Source: an uncultured Clostridia bacterium (GTDB lineage Bacteria; Bacillota_A; Clostridia; TANB77; CAG-508). Taken from it: 64,000 bases of DNA. Below, one piece after another: positions 9,433-19,872 of the stretch (positions are counted from its first letter, which is position 1; the number at the start of each line of letters is the position of its first letter). The notes under the pieces are model-generated. The model searched no databases. It worked only from the letters and a program-made list of their open reading frames with translations, and was not told the origin of the DNA. The stretch lies in NCBI GenBank assembly GCA_947624725.1, contig CANQLP010000005.1:27059-91058 (forward strand). The letters run 5' to 3'. The position numbers were made by a program, and so were the translations under genes.

Positions 9433-9652
9433 ACATGCCCCCATTTCTGGTAAGTTAATACCGATTTTTTTATGTATGTTTATATAATTATATTAACATA
9501 AAATATTTGCAAAATCAAAGGTAATTTCTGTAAGAAATTAATACATTTTGTGTGTAAATACTTAATTTTGTAAAAATATTATGAAAAATATTGTATTTTT
9601 TAAAAATATAGTGTAATATATAAGCGTCATTGTATTAATAAGGAGAATTAAT

Positions 9653-11813
9653 ATGGAAGAAAACCTATACAATATTGGAGTAGAAAGAGAAGGATTAAGA
9701 TGTGATAACAATGGCAAGTTATCTACAAAATCTCATCCAGAAGCTTTTGGAGATAGAGTAACAAATGCTTTTATCTCAACTGACTGGGGAGAAGCACAAA
9801 TGGAACTCAGAACTCCAGTATGCAAAAACACGGCTGAATGCTATGAGAAGCTAAACGAGATTACAAATGTAGTCTTGTGTGAGTTAAATGACCAAGAGGA
9901 TTTATTGTGGCCGTACAGTATGCAATGTATACTTCCAAAAGAGGAAGATTTTCCATGGGGAAACTATGGAACACATAAAGAAATCTATGAGTATGTTGAT
10001 TATTTATATAAAAAATATGGATATAAAATGCATTGCATGTCAGGTATTCATGTTAACATTTCTTTGAATCACATATTATTTAATATGATTAAAGCAGAAT
10101 ATAAAAATATTCCACAAAACTTAGATGATGCATATTTTAAAATAATGCGAGTTTTTATGAAAAAAGCTTGGATGTTAATGTATTTTTATGGAGCAACTCC
10201 AATAAAGCTTGACTCTGAAAAAACTAGCAAGCTTTCTTTAAGAAATACAAGAGGAAATGGATTTTCAAGTACCCAAAAGCTAGAAGTAGATTTATCAAAT
10301 AAAGAGAATTATGTAAAATCAATACAAAAATTGATAGATCAAAAAGTGATAAGGGCATCAGATGAGCTATATATACCAATTAGGGCAAAATCTGAAAATA
10401 AAGAAAAATTACTTGAAGAGCTTAAAAAAGATCATGTAAACCATATAGAAGTTAGACTTTGTGATATAAATCCATTTGATAAGTGTGGAGTAAGTAAAGA
10501 GCAAATGGATATATTAGTCTTATTTTTGATAAAGTGTTTACTTGAAGATGAAGATAAAGTAAAAGAATTAAGCTATAAAGAAGTTGCAGAAAATGGCTTA
10601 AACAAAGAACTTTTGCAAAAATTAATGGATGAGGTAGAGTCATATAAAGAAATAAATAAAAATTTAGGACTTGATTTCGAAAATACGATTGAGAAATACT
10701 TAAAAGATATTAAGGAAAGTAAAGATACATTAGCTGAAAAAATAACTAATCTTACAGAAAAAGAGGGACTATTAAAAGCAATATTGAAGATTGCAAACAA
10801 GTATAGTGAAGATGCAGAAGAAATGAGATATAAAATAACAGGACATCCATATTTAGAGGCATCAACACAGATAGTAATAAAGAATGCCATTTCAAGAGGA
10901 ATTGATTATAGAATTATTGATGAGAAAAAGAGCTTTGTAGAGTTTAATAATGGAAAAATCAAGGAATGTATTATACAGGCTTCAAAAACCTCAAAAGACA
11001 CATATATTTTCCCATTTATTACAGATGACAAAATGTATGCTAAAGAAATAATGATGGAAAATGGTATAGATACACCAAAGTGCATATGTATTAATAAAGA
11101 TATGCCAAAAGAGAAAATAGAAAGAATTATAAAATCTATTGTGGGAAAGAAGGTAGTTGTAAAACCTAAAAGCACAAACTATGGAGATGGAATTACAATA
11201 CTTGATAATCCAACATCTTTTGAGGAATTATCTACTGCCATAGAATATGCTTTTACATTTGATACTGATGTATTAGTAGAAGAATATGTAAAGGGAAATG
11301 AATATAGATTTTTAGTAATAGATGGAAAATGTATACATGTATCATGGAGAAGGCGTACAAGTGTAGTAGGAGATGGAGCATCTAGTATAAAAGAATTAAT
11401 AGATAAAAAGGTAAAAAGTAAAGCTTTTGTAAGATTTAATAGAAAAATTGTAGTAAACCAGCTAATGCTTGATTATCTTGCAGAACAAGGACTTTCATTA
11501 GATTATATACCTGCAAAAGATGAGAGAATATTTCTTCATAAAATTTCGAATGTAAGTAAAGGTGGAGAAGGTGTAGGCGTAAATGAAATAATGCCAGATT
11601 ATTTCAAAAAAATTGCTGAGAAATTGGTAAGAGCCTTTAATGCAAAAGTATGCCGGAGTTGATATAATAATAGATGACTTAAATTCAAAGGAATACAAAG
11701 TTATTGAATTAAATGATAATCCAGGAATACTTTCAAATGAATATCCTGTAGAAGGAACAGGAGTAAAGGCAGGAATAGAAATACTTAAATTATTAAATTT
11801 GATAGAAGACTAA
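9653..11813 (+). CDS. gshF: Bifunctional glutamate-cysteine ligase/glutathione synthetase, one CGG +1 site
   Basis: About 719 residues, close to the normal 750 for GshF. It makes glutathione from Glu, Cys and Gly in the cytoplasm. The N-terminal glutamate-cysteine ligase half (residues 1 to about 400, with GVEREGLR and MSGIHVNISL) is followed by an ATP-grasp half (about 450-719, with VVKPKSTNYGDGI, VEEYVKGNEYRFLV and ELNDNPG). The last 50 residues, including the metal-binding IELNDNPG, are reached only by +1 reading at CGG 11654. The start is ATG 9653 with AAGGAG. It is a stand-alone unit with a terminator. Confidence 0.9.
11654..11656 (+). other. In-frame CGG +1 recoding site, gshF
   Basis: CGG follows TGC. 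Skipping the C gives VCGVDIIIDD and opens the conserved ATP-grasp end. The zero frame reads CGG AGT TGA and stops. Confidence 0.9.
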
Positions 11814-11819
11814 AATATA

Positions 11820-11852
11820 AAGCAAGTGAAATATTCACTTGCTCTTGTTTTT
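11820..11852. terminator. Hairpin terminator between gshF and the convergent gene
   Basis: AGCAAGTGA and TCACTTGCT form a perfect stem with an AATAT loop, followed by a T-rich tract. Confidence 0.85.
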
Positions 11853-11855
11853 TTA

Positions 11856-12500
11856 TTACTCTTTAATTCGCACATTTATGAATATCTTATTCAGATATTC
11901 ATCTGGATAGTATTTATCTAAAAATACTTGCAAAAAGTTAGTTGCTTCAATATTTTTTCTTCTTTCATGTTGCCTATATCCTGCTGCTATTGATATGAAA
12001 ATATCAAAAATCATAAGTGCAGATACAATGAGGGTTATAACTAAAGTAATATTTTTATCTATTACAGAATCAAACACATCCATAAGTGGAACAAAAGCAA
12101 TGAAAAATATTACACCAGCTAGCCCCCAATAAGTACAATGCCTTAAGCTTGTTCTTCCTGCAATGTTATATTTTAAATATCCATAATCCCATGATATAGT
12201 TCCGAACAATTCTTCTTGAAGAAAAGAACAAATATATTCAACTATACCCCCTAAAAGAAAAGTTACAATAAATACTAATAATAAATTGACAAAATTATTT
12301 TTAGTTTTAAGTGAATTATGTGATAGTATTAAATAATAAAACATTGCACCAATTCCATAGACAGGGATAAATGGACCATATACTAAGCCCTTTCGTATTT
12401 CGTAATGCCCTTGGAATATTGTAATCATTGTTTCTACTACATAACCTAAAAAACTACCTATAATAAATAACCAAATTAATTTTATTATCTTTTTCTTCAT
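11856..12500 (-). CDS. PF06541-type integral membrane protein (putative ABC-transporter type IV)
   Basis: 214 residues with about five membrane helices. The opening LIWLFIIGSFLGYVVETM and the GLVYGPFIPVYGIGA stretch are typical of this family. Its biochemical role is not established. A natural GGA in LFGTISWDYG preceded by TTC shows that the string TTCGGA is read normally when CGG is out of frame. It stands alone, convergent to gshF. Confidence 0.7.
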   Translation of the reverse strand: MKKKIIKLIWLFIIGSFLGYVVETMITIFQGHYEIRKGLVYGPFIPVYGIGAMFYYLILSHNSLKTKNNFVNLLLVFIVTFLLGGIVEYICSFLQEELFGTISWDYGYLKYNIAGRTSLRHCTYWGLAGVIFFIAFVPLMDVFDSVIDKNITLVITLIVSALMIFDIFISIAAGYRQHERRKNIEATNFLQVFLDKYYPDEYLNKIFINVRIKE

Positions 12501-12728
12501 TTTTTATTACTACCTTTTATTTCTAAATTATTCATATATTATTATAATAGCAAGAATTTTGATTTATGTTATATAATAATATAATTTTATCATATTTTTC
12601 ATAATTTACAATAGATATATTCGAAAAACTAGTTAATAGAAATTTAGACATTTTTTAAAATATACTTCCATAATGCTTAAAAAGAGAGTATAATAAAGGG
12701 TAGGGCATAAAGAAAGGAAGGATTTATT

Positions 12729-15700
12729 TTGAGAAAAATTACAGATTTCATAATAAACAAAAGACATTTTATTTTAATCTTGTTTATTATTCTTACAATA
12801 GGTTCAGCCGTCTTATCTTCAAAAGTAAAGATTAATCATGATATAGCTGAATATTTACCAGATACATCCGAAACAAGAATCGGTATGGATATTATGGAAG
12901 AAGAATTTTCAGAAACAGAAACAAGTACTTTAAACTTAATGTTTGAAAATCTACAAAATGATGAAAAGCAAGCAATAAAAAGTGAAATAGAGGCAATAAA
13001 CGGAGTAGAAAGCGTAGACTACGATGAAACAGAAAATTACAATAAAGAAAATTATACATTATATGTTATCACTGTAGATGATAAATCCGATTCAGAAGTA
13101 GCAAGTGGGGTATATAACCAAATAGTAGAAAAGTATAAGGACTATACAATTTATACAAGTGGAAATATTTCTGAAAGTAATAAATCAGTATTACCATTTT
13201 GGATCATTGCTCTTGCAGTATTTTGTGCATTAATTATTTTAATTATAATGTGTGAAAGCTATGTAGAACCATTTCTATTTTTGACAACAATACTTATGGC
13301 AGTAGTTTTAAATAAAGGTACAAATATAATATTTGATAGTGTATCAAACATTACAAATTCAATAGCTGCAATATTACAAATGGCATTATCAATGGACTAT
13401 TCAATAATGCTTATGAATAGGTATGACCAAGAAAAGCAAACAGAAAAAGACAAAGTAAAAGCAATGAAGAATGCTTTATACAGAGCTTTCCAAGCAATAT
13501 CTAGTAGCTCTGTTACAACAATAGTTGGACTTTTAGCTTTAGTATTTATGAGTTTTAAGATTGGAAAAGATTTAGGATTTGTTTTGGCAAAGGGTGTATT
13601 ATTTAGCTTAGTTTGCATATTCTTTGTACTCCCATCTTTAATATTAATGTTTGATAAGTGGATAAATAAGACAAAGAAAAAAAGCCCAAGTATAAAATTA
13701 GGTTTGCTTGGTAAAGCAAGCTATAAGGTAAGATTTATTTCGCTTCCGTTATTTTTAGGTATATTTATAGCAAGTTATATTTTGAAAGGAAACCTAGGTA
13801 TAGCCTATACAGATTCTCAAACTGACAAGATAAGCGAAATATTTACTGAGAATAATCAAATGGCGATTATCTATAAAAATGAAGATGAAGAAAAAATTGC
13901 AAAATGCTTAGAAGAGCTTGAAAATACTGATAAAGTAAATGAAGTATTGGCATATGGCAATACAATAAATGAAAAACTAACTTATGATAAACTAAATGAC
14001 AAATTGAATGAATTAGGCTCTGATGTTAGTGTAGAAGATTATCTTTTGAAAATTGTATATTATGATTATTATAAAAAAGATGAAAGTGAAAAAATAACTT
14101 TTAGTGAATTTATAGATTTTATTGAAAAAGAAGCATATAACAATGAAAAGGCAAATTCAAAAATTGATGACAATACCAAAAAAGATATTACCAGATTAAA
14201 AAACTTTATTACAGTATCTGCAATGAATAAAAAGAGAACATCAAGTGATATTGCAAATATATTGAAAATAGATAAAAGCAAAATAGATGATATTTTTGTT
14301 TACTATCTTTCTAAAAATAATAATACACAAATTACATTAAATCAATTTGTAAACTTTATGAATAAAGATGTTTTAACAAATGCTAAATATGCAGGCAGAG
14401 TTAATGCTGAAAGTCGTGAAAAACTAGACACTTTGTCGAAATTTACAAATAAACAAACCTTGCAAAAGAAAATGACAAGCGAGGAAATGGCAAAGTTATT
14501 TGACATTGATGCTAATACAATGAGTGACTTATACAATTATTATGTTTTAGTAAGTGATGTAGATATTAAAATGACTATATCAGAGTTTTCAAATTTTGTA
14601 CTAGATGAAGTTCTAACAGATAGTGAATATAGCGATAGCTTTGATGCAGAAACAATCCAAAATATCAAATTGCTTGCGACATTTAGCAATAAAAATACAA
14701 TAACTAAAAATATGGATTCTGAAGCATTATCAGATTTATTTGGAATAAGCGAAGATAAAATCAAACAGATTTTACTTCTAAAATATAGCAAAGAAAATAG
14801 TAAAACAAAATTAAGCATGGTAGAATTTATAGATTATGCAAATGAGCTAAAAGATTCAGGATATTTAGATGGAGTAGATACTAGTAAATTAGAAACATTA
14901 AATAAATTATCAGTATTTGCTAAAAATGCAAATACTGAGATGAATGGAGAACAGCTAAAACAATTATTTGGGACTTTTGGAGAAGGTTACGCAAATTATG
15001 TAGATATGGTTCTTCTCCTTGCCGGAAAAACTGAAATGACTCCAAAAGACTTTGTAGATTTTGTTTTAGACATATATGAGAAGGCAAATAGTAGTGGTAA
15101 AGATTTAAGCAGTTTTGGGATAAATAGTGAGACTGTGAATAATTTGAAACTACTTCAATCTGTAATGGATAGTAGTAAAAAATACACAGCAAGTAGCTTA
15201 GCAAGTATTTTAGGTATGAATGCAAAAGATATCAATCAGCTATATAGCTTAATCGACTATATATCAGGAAATACGGCTAATTGGAAAGCTACACCTAATG
15301 AATTTGTAAAACTAATATTGAATAATAGCGACAGGGAAGATATAAAAGATAGTATAGATACAGAAGCTATGAAACAATTAAAATTACTATCTACTATTAT
15401 GACAAACACTATAAACAATAAAAGATTTACATATCAGGAACTTTCAAATCTAATTGGCATAGATACTGCGAGTACAAAAAATATATATATTTTGTATATC
15501 ATAAGCAAAGGAAATACAAGTTTATCTCCACAAGAATTTGTAAACTTTGTGCTTACACATAAAGATGATAGTACACTTTCAGGAAAGATTTCAGATAGTA
15601 CAGTTAGTGATTTAGAGTTAGTTTTATCAGTTATGAATGGAGTTATGGAAAATAAAAAATATACAAATTACGAATTATCTTCATTGCTAGGAGTAAACAA

Positions 15701-16826
15701 GGAGGATATGAATTTACTTTATGGACTATATACTTCAAAATATGTAAATACGAACAAAACACTATCTCTAAAAGAATTTGTTAATTTCTTGCTTAATGAT
15801 GTAGTCACAAATAAAGAATATGCAAGTAATTTTACATCAGATCAAATTACGAAACTTAATACTGTAAATAACATTATGACTGCTGCGGCAAATGGAACTA
15901 AATATACTGCAAGTGAAATATTTGCAATCATTAGTAAATTAAGTAATGATGTAGAAAAAAATACGATTTCTATGCTTTATACTTATTATGGAAGTAGTAA
16001 TGGATATGATGATACATGGGAAATGACAGTAGAACAATTTGTAAACTTCTTAAATGATGATGTTTTGCAAGATGAGCGATTTACAGATTTTATAGAAGAT
16101 GACATGAGGAATGATATACAGACAGCAAAAACAACTATAAAAGATGCAAAGGAATTATTAGTTGGAGATAAATATTCAAGAATAGTATTGAATACAGAGT
16201 TTAATGCAGAATCGCCTGAAACATTTGATTTTATACAGCATGTAAAAGATATAACAGGAGCAGAAGGAGAAGAAAAGTATGTAATTGGAGATTCTCCTAT
16301 GGCATATGATATAAGTCAAACTTTTGACGATGAATTAAACTTAATTACTGCCATAACAATGATAGCAATATTTATTGTTGTAGCAATTACATTTAAGTCA
16401 GTTATAATTCCTGTAATATTAGTATTACTAATACAAACAGCAGTATATTTGACAATGGGAATATTGTCTATTGTAGGAGAAAATGTATACTTTATTTCAA
16501 TACTTATTGTACAAAGTATATTAATGGGTGCAACAATTGACTATGCAATACTTTATACATCTTATTACCTTGAACATAGAAAGACAGAAGGAATAAAAGA
16601 GGCAATTATAGATTCATATAATAGGTCAATACATACAATTTTAACCTCAAGTTCAATACTTATTATAGTAACATTAATAATAGCAAATTTTGCATCAGCA
16701 ATTGCAGCAAAAATTTGCAAAACTATTTCAGAAGGAACCTTGTGTTCTACAATTTTAATATTATTACTACTACCTGCAGTATTAGCATTTTCAGATAAAT
16801 TAATAGTAAAGAAGGAAAAAAAGTAA
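12729..16826 (+). CDS. Very large MMPL/RND-family membrane protein with a tandem-repeat insert
   Basis: 1365 residues. The N-terminal helix and the first MMPL membrane block (about residues 155-310) and the second block (about 1215-1355) are canonical, with AALSMDYSIMLMNR-like and GATIDYAILYTSYY repeats carrying the paired acidic positions of RND proteins. Between them lies an unusually long extracytoplasmic insert (about 380-1130) made of eight or nine degenerate repeats of roughly 80 residues. Each has an EFVNF-like helix, an LK-LL helix and a KYT-ELS-LLGI-LY-YY segment. Typical MMPL proteins lack this. The start is TTG 12729 behind AAGGAAGG. It is likely in an operon with ttcA 24 bases downstream. 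Confidence 0.8.
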   Translation: MRKITDFIINKRHFILILFIILTIGSAVLSSKVKINHDIAEYLPDTSETRIGMDIMEEEFSETETSTLNLMFENLQNDEKQAIKSEIEAINGVESVDYDETENYNKENYTLYVITVDDKSDSEVASGVYNQIVEKYKDYTIYTSGNISESNKSVLPFWIIALAVFCALIILIIMCESYVEPFLFLTTILMAVVLNKGTNIIFDSVSNITNSIAAILQMALSMDYSIMLMNRYDQEKQTEKDKVKAMKNALYRAFQAISSSSVTTIVGLLALVFMSFKIGKDLGFVLAKGVLFSLVCIFFVLPSLILMFDKWINKTKKKSPSIKLGLLGKASYKVRFISLPLFLGIFIASYILKGNLGIAYTDSQTDKISEIFTENNQMAIIYKNEDEEKIAKCLEELENTDKVNEVLAYGNTINEKLTYDKLNDKLNELGSDVSVEDYLLKIVYYDYYKKDESEKITFSEFIDFIEKEAYNNEKANSKIDDNTKKDITRLKNFITVSAMNKKRTSSDIANILKIDKSKIDDIFVYYLSKNNNTQITLNQFVNFMNKDVLTNAKYAGRVNAESREKLDTLSKFTNKQTLQKKMTSEEMAKLFDIDANTMSDLYNYYVLVSDVDIKMTISEFSNFVLDEVLTDSEYSDSFDAETIQNIKLLATFSNKNTITKNMDSEALSDLFGISEDKIKQILLLKYSKENSKTKLSMVEFIDYANELKDSGYLDGVDTSKLETLNKLSVFAKNANTEMNGEQLKQLFGTFGEGYANYVDMVLLLAGKTEMTPKDFVDFVLDIYEKANSSGKDLSSFGINSETVNNLKLLQSVMDSSKKYTASSLASILGMNAKDINQLYSLIDYISGNTANWKATPNEFVKLILNNSDREDIKDSIDTEAMKQLKLLSTIMTNTINNKRFTYQELSNLIGIDTASTKNIYILYIISKGNTSLSPQEFVNFVLTHKDDSTLSGKISDSTVSDLELVLSVMNGVMENKKYTNYELSSLLGVNKEDMNLLYGLYTSKYVNTNKTLSLKEFVNFLLNDVVTNKEYASNFTSDQITKLNTVNNIMTAAANGTKYTASEIFAIISKLSNDVEKNTISMLYTYYGSSNGYDDTWEMTVEQFVNFLNDDVLQDERFTDFIEDDMRNDIQTAKTTIKDAKELLVGDKYSRIVLNTEFNAESPETFDFIQHVKDITGAEGEEKYVIGDSPMAYDISQTFDDELNLITAITMIAIFIVVAITFKSVIIPVILVLLIQTAVYLTMGILSIVGENVYFISILIVQSILMGATIDYAILYTSYYLEHRKTEGIKEAIIDSYNRSIHTILTSSSILIIVTLIIANFASAIAAKICKTISEGTLCSTILILLLLPAVLAFSDKLIVKKEKK
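13857..16130 (+). repeat. Degenerate tandem protein repeats within the MMPL gene
   Basis: About 80-residue units recur through this stretch. Recognisable anchors are ITFSEFIDFI, ITLNQFVNFM, MTISEFSNFV, LSMVEFIDYA, MTPKDFVDFV, ATPNEFVKLI, LSPQEFVNFV, LSLKEFVNFL and MTVEQFVNFL. DNA identity between units is low, so the expansion is old. Confidence 0.75.
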
Positions 16827-16850
16827 ATTAAGCAAAAGGAGAAGTTTATT

Positions 16851-17688
16851 TTGGAAAGATATAAAGAAATAGAAAGAACTATTATTACTAACTATCGAAA
16901 AAGAATATGGAACAAATTTATAAAAGGTGTGCGTGACTATGAATTAATACAAGAAGGCGATAAAATAGCTGTATGTATGTCAGGAGGTAAAGACTCAATG
17001 CTTATGGCAAAATGTTTGCAGGAACTTCAAAGACATGGAGATGTAAACTTTGACCTAGTATTCCTATGTATGAATCCTGGATATAATGAGAAAAATAAGC
17101 AAAAAATTATAGATAATGCAAAGCTTTTAAATATTCCAATTACAATGTTTGAAACAGATATATTTGATAGAGTAGTAACAATTACAGACCACCCATGTTA
17201 TGTTTGTGCGAGAATGAGGAGAGGACATTTATATGAAAAAGCACAAGAACTAGGATGTAATAAAATTGCACTAGGGCATCATTTTGATGATGTAATAGAA
17301 ACAATCCTTATGGGAATGCTATATGGTGCACAGATGCAAACTATGATGCCTAAGGTAAAAAGTACTTCTCACACAGGTATGCAGTTAATTAGACCATTGT
17401 ATCTTGTAAAGGAAGCGGATATAATAAACTGGAGAGAAAAGAATGGGCTAGATTTTATTCAATGTGCTTGTAGATTCACAGAGCATTATACAATGACGAA
17501 TAATGAAGACCGGAAAATCAAAAAGGGAAGAAATGAAAAAACTAATAAAAGATTTAAGAAAAGTTAATTCTAACATAGATATAAATATTTTTAGAAGTGC
17601 ACAAAATGTTAATTTAGATACACTTATTTCATATAGAAAGAACAATGAAACACATCACTTTTTAGATGACTATGATAAATCTAATTAA
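16851..17688 (+). CDS. ttcA: TtcA-like tRNA 2-thiocytidine synthetase, one CGG +1 site
   Basis: About 278 residues. A PP-loop ATPase with SGGKDS (about residues 43-48) and a CYVCARMRRG CxxC motif (about 117), which binds the iron-sulfur cluster in TtcA. In the studied bacteria it thiolates C32 of a few tRNAs, including arginine tRNAs. A +1 skip at CGG 17511 adds the conserved C-terminal helix and tail. The catalytic core precedes the site. The start is TTG 16851 with AAAAGGAGAAG. It sits between the MMPL gene and an HdeD-like gene. Confidence 0.82.
17511..17513 (+). other. In-frame CGG +1 recoding site, ttcA
   Basis: CGG follows GAC. Skipping the C gives NEDGKSKREEMKK and a further 58 codons of open frame. 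The zero frame continues about 17 codons to a stop. Confidence 0.83.
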
Positions 17689-17775
17689 TGTATATTGATA
17701 AATTTTTTAATGTTTGTTATACTTGTATTAGAAAATATTTATCTAATAAGAAACGAAAAAAGGAGGAGTAATAAA

Positions 17776-18321
17776 ATGGACTACATACAAAAAATATTTA
17801 AAAAAACTGGTTGGATTTCTATATTAGAAGCTGTAATATTTGCTATACTTGGAGCAATAATGGTATGGAAACCAGAAGGAACAGTAAGAACTATATCTTA
17901 CATTTTAGGTTCTATATTTATAATTATTGGTATCTGCAAGATAATTAATTATTTTTCAGCAAAAGGAAAATATGATTTTTATAATTACGATTTAATATAT
18001 GGACTTATGGCTTGTGTTTTAGGAATTGTTACAATAATATATAGTAACACAATAGGAGCTATATTTAGAATTATAATAGGAATATGGATTATATATAGTT
18101 CATTTATTAGAATGAGTTTATCATTTAAGTTAAAAGCATTAAAATTAGATATATGGGTTTATAGTTTAATACTTGCAATAGTAATGTTAGTATGTGGACT
18201 ATATGTAACAATGAATGCAGGTGCTATAGTTACGACAATAGGAATTATGCTAATTGTATATTCAGTTATTGATATAATAGAAGATATAATATTTATGAGA
18301 AATGTAAAAGAAATATTCTAA
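17776..18321 (+). CDS. HdeD/DUF308-family membrane protein
   Basis: 181 residues with six membrane helices arranged as repeated helix pairs and the GAIMVWKPEGTVRTISYILGS signature typical of HdeD-like DUF308 proteins, whose function is unclear outside acid stress in enterobacteria. I choose ATG 17776, directly behind AGGAGGAGTAATAAA, rather than the upstream in-frame TTG 17695. It forms an operon with the cardiolipin synthase 27 bases downstream. Confidence 0.78.
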   Translation: MDYIQKIFKKTGWISILEAVIFAILGAIMVWKPEGTVRTISYILGSIFIIIGICKIINYFSAKGKYDFYNYDLIYGLMACVLGIVTIIYSNTIGAIFRIIIGIWIIYSSFIRMSLSFKLKALKLDIWVYSLILAIVMLVCGLYVTMNAGAIVTTIGIMLIVYSVIDIIEDIIFMRNVKEIF

Positions 18322-18348
18322 TTAATAAATAATAGGAGAAGATAAAAT

Positions 18349-19854
18349 ATGTGGCTTGCAATAAAAAGAGGAAGTGTAGTAATAGTAGGACTATTACTAC
18401 AAATATTATTAACTTTATTTATATATCTAAAATTAGGAGAATACATACAAATTATCCAAATATTATATGGAATTATTAGTATATTAATAGTGTTAGCTAT
18501 TATAAAGAATAGTAAGAGATTAAGTAGTGATTTAATATGGATTATTATAATCATGCTATTTCCAATAATAGGAACACTATTATTTATTATATTAAAAAGT
18601 AATAGAAATAATAGTAAGATATTAAAAAATATCAATAAAAACATAAGTGAAGGTCAAAAATATTTAGTGCAAGATGAAAATATAACTAAAGAAATAAAAG
18701 AAAAGAATCTAGGACAATTACGATATATAAATGAATTTGCAGGATTTCCTATAACAAAGAATAATGAAATAAAGTATTACCCATTAGGAGATGATGTATT
18801 TCCTGTAATGCTTGAAGAATTAAAGAAAGCGGAAAAATTTATATTTATAGAATATTTTATTATTAATAAAGGGCAAATGTGGCAACAAATAGTAGACATT
18901 TTAAAAGAAAAAGTAAAACAGGGCGTTGATGTAAGAGTAATGTATGACGATATGGGGTCTGTCACAATGCTTCCAACAAGCTTTCCTAAAGAGCTTGAAA
19001 AAGATGGAATAAAATGTGTTTTATTTAATAAACTTTCACCATTTTCAGGCATTATTATGAACCATAGAGATCATAGAAAAATGATGATTATAGATGGACA
19101 TACAGTATTTTCAGGTGGAATAAATATTTCTGATGAATATATAAATGTAAAAACTACACATGGACATTGGAAAGATAATGGAATCATGATTAAAGGTGAG
19201 GCAGTTTGGAATTTTACAGTAATGTTTTTGGAAATATGGAATGCTTTTAGAAATGAAGACGAAGATTATACTAAATATAAATGTGAATTTAAAGAACAAT
19301 ATAAAGAAAATGGTCTAATTGTACCTTATGGAGAAAGTCCTTTAGATGATGAAATAATAGGAGAAGATATATACTTAAATATTATAAATCAAGCTAAAAA
19401 ATATGTATACATATATACACCATATCTAATAATTGATACAGATGTAATAAACAGCCTAGTTTTAGCAGCAAGAAGAGGAGTAGATGTTAGAATTGTAGTT
19501 CCTGGAGTACCAGACAAAAAGTTTGTTTATGATGTAACTAAATCATATTTTAGTGCATTAATACAAGGTGGAGTTAAAATATATACATATACACCAGGAT
19601 TTGTACATAGTAAAGTATTTGTTTCAGATGATGAAATTGCAACAGTTGGAACAATTAATATGGATTATAGAAGTTTGTATCTACACTTTGAATGTGGAAT
19701 TTATATGAAAGATACAAATGTAATACAAGATGTAAAGAAGGATATAGAAGATTCAATAAAAGTATCACATGAAGTAACAATTAAAGAATCTAAATGTGGT
19801 GTCATAAAGAGTATGTGGCAAGCAGTTTTAAGAGTATTTGCACCACTTATGTAA
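18349..19854 (+). CDS. cls: Cardiolipin synthase
   Basis: 501 residues. Two N-terminal membrane helices, then two phospholipase-D HKD domains: HRDHRKMMIIDG (about residue 238) and HSKVFVSDDEIATVGTINMD (about 422). The enzyme joins two phosphatidylglycerols to form cardiolipin at the membrane. The length and motif spacing are normal. AATAGGAGAAG precedes the ATG. It is flanked by the HdeD-like gene and the CapA gene on the same strand with short gaps, suggesting an envelope operon. Confidence 0.92.
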   Translation: MWLAIKRGSVVIVGLLLQILLTLFIYLKLGEYIQIIQILYGIISILIVLAIIKNSKRLSSDLIWIIIIMLFPIIGTLLFIILKSNRNNSKILKNINKNISEGQKYLVQDENITKEIKEKNLGQLRYINEFAGFPITKNNEIKYYPLGDDVFPVMLEELKKAEKFIFIEYFIINKGQMWQQIVDILKEKVKQGVDVRVMYDDMGSVTMLPTSFPKELEKDGIKCVLFNKLSPFSGIIMNHRDHRKMMIIDGHTVFSGGINISDEYINVKTTHGHWKDNGIMIKGEAVWNFTVMFLEIWNAFRNEDEDYTKYKCEFKEQYKENGLIVPYGESPLDDEIIGEDIYLNIINQAKKYVYIYTPYLIIDTDVINSLVLAARRGVDVRIVVPGVPDKKFVYDVTKSYFSALIQGGVKIYTYTPGFVHSKVFVSDDEIATVGTINMDYRSLYLHFECGIYMKDTNVIQDVKKDIEDSIKVSHEVTIKESKCGVIKSMWQAVLRVFAPLM

Positions 19855-19872
19855 AATGTAAGGAGTAAAAAA

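Noticed and set aside
17695..17775. Upstream TTG start for the HdeD-like protein
   Set aside because: The 27 extra residues add a spurious hydrophobic segment, and AGGAGGAG directly precedes ATG 17776.
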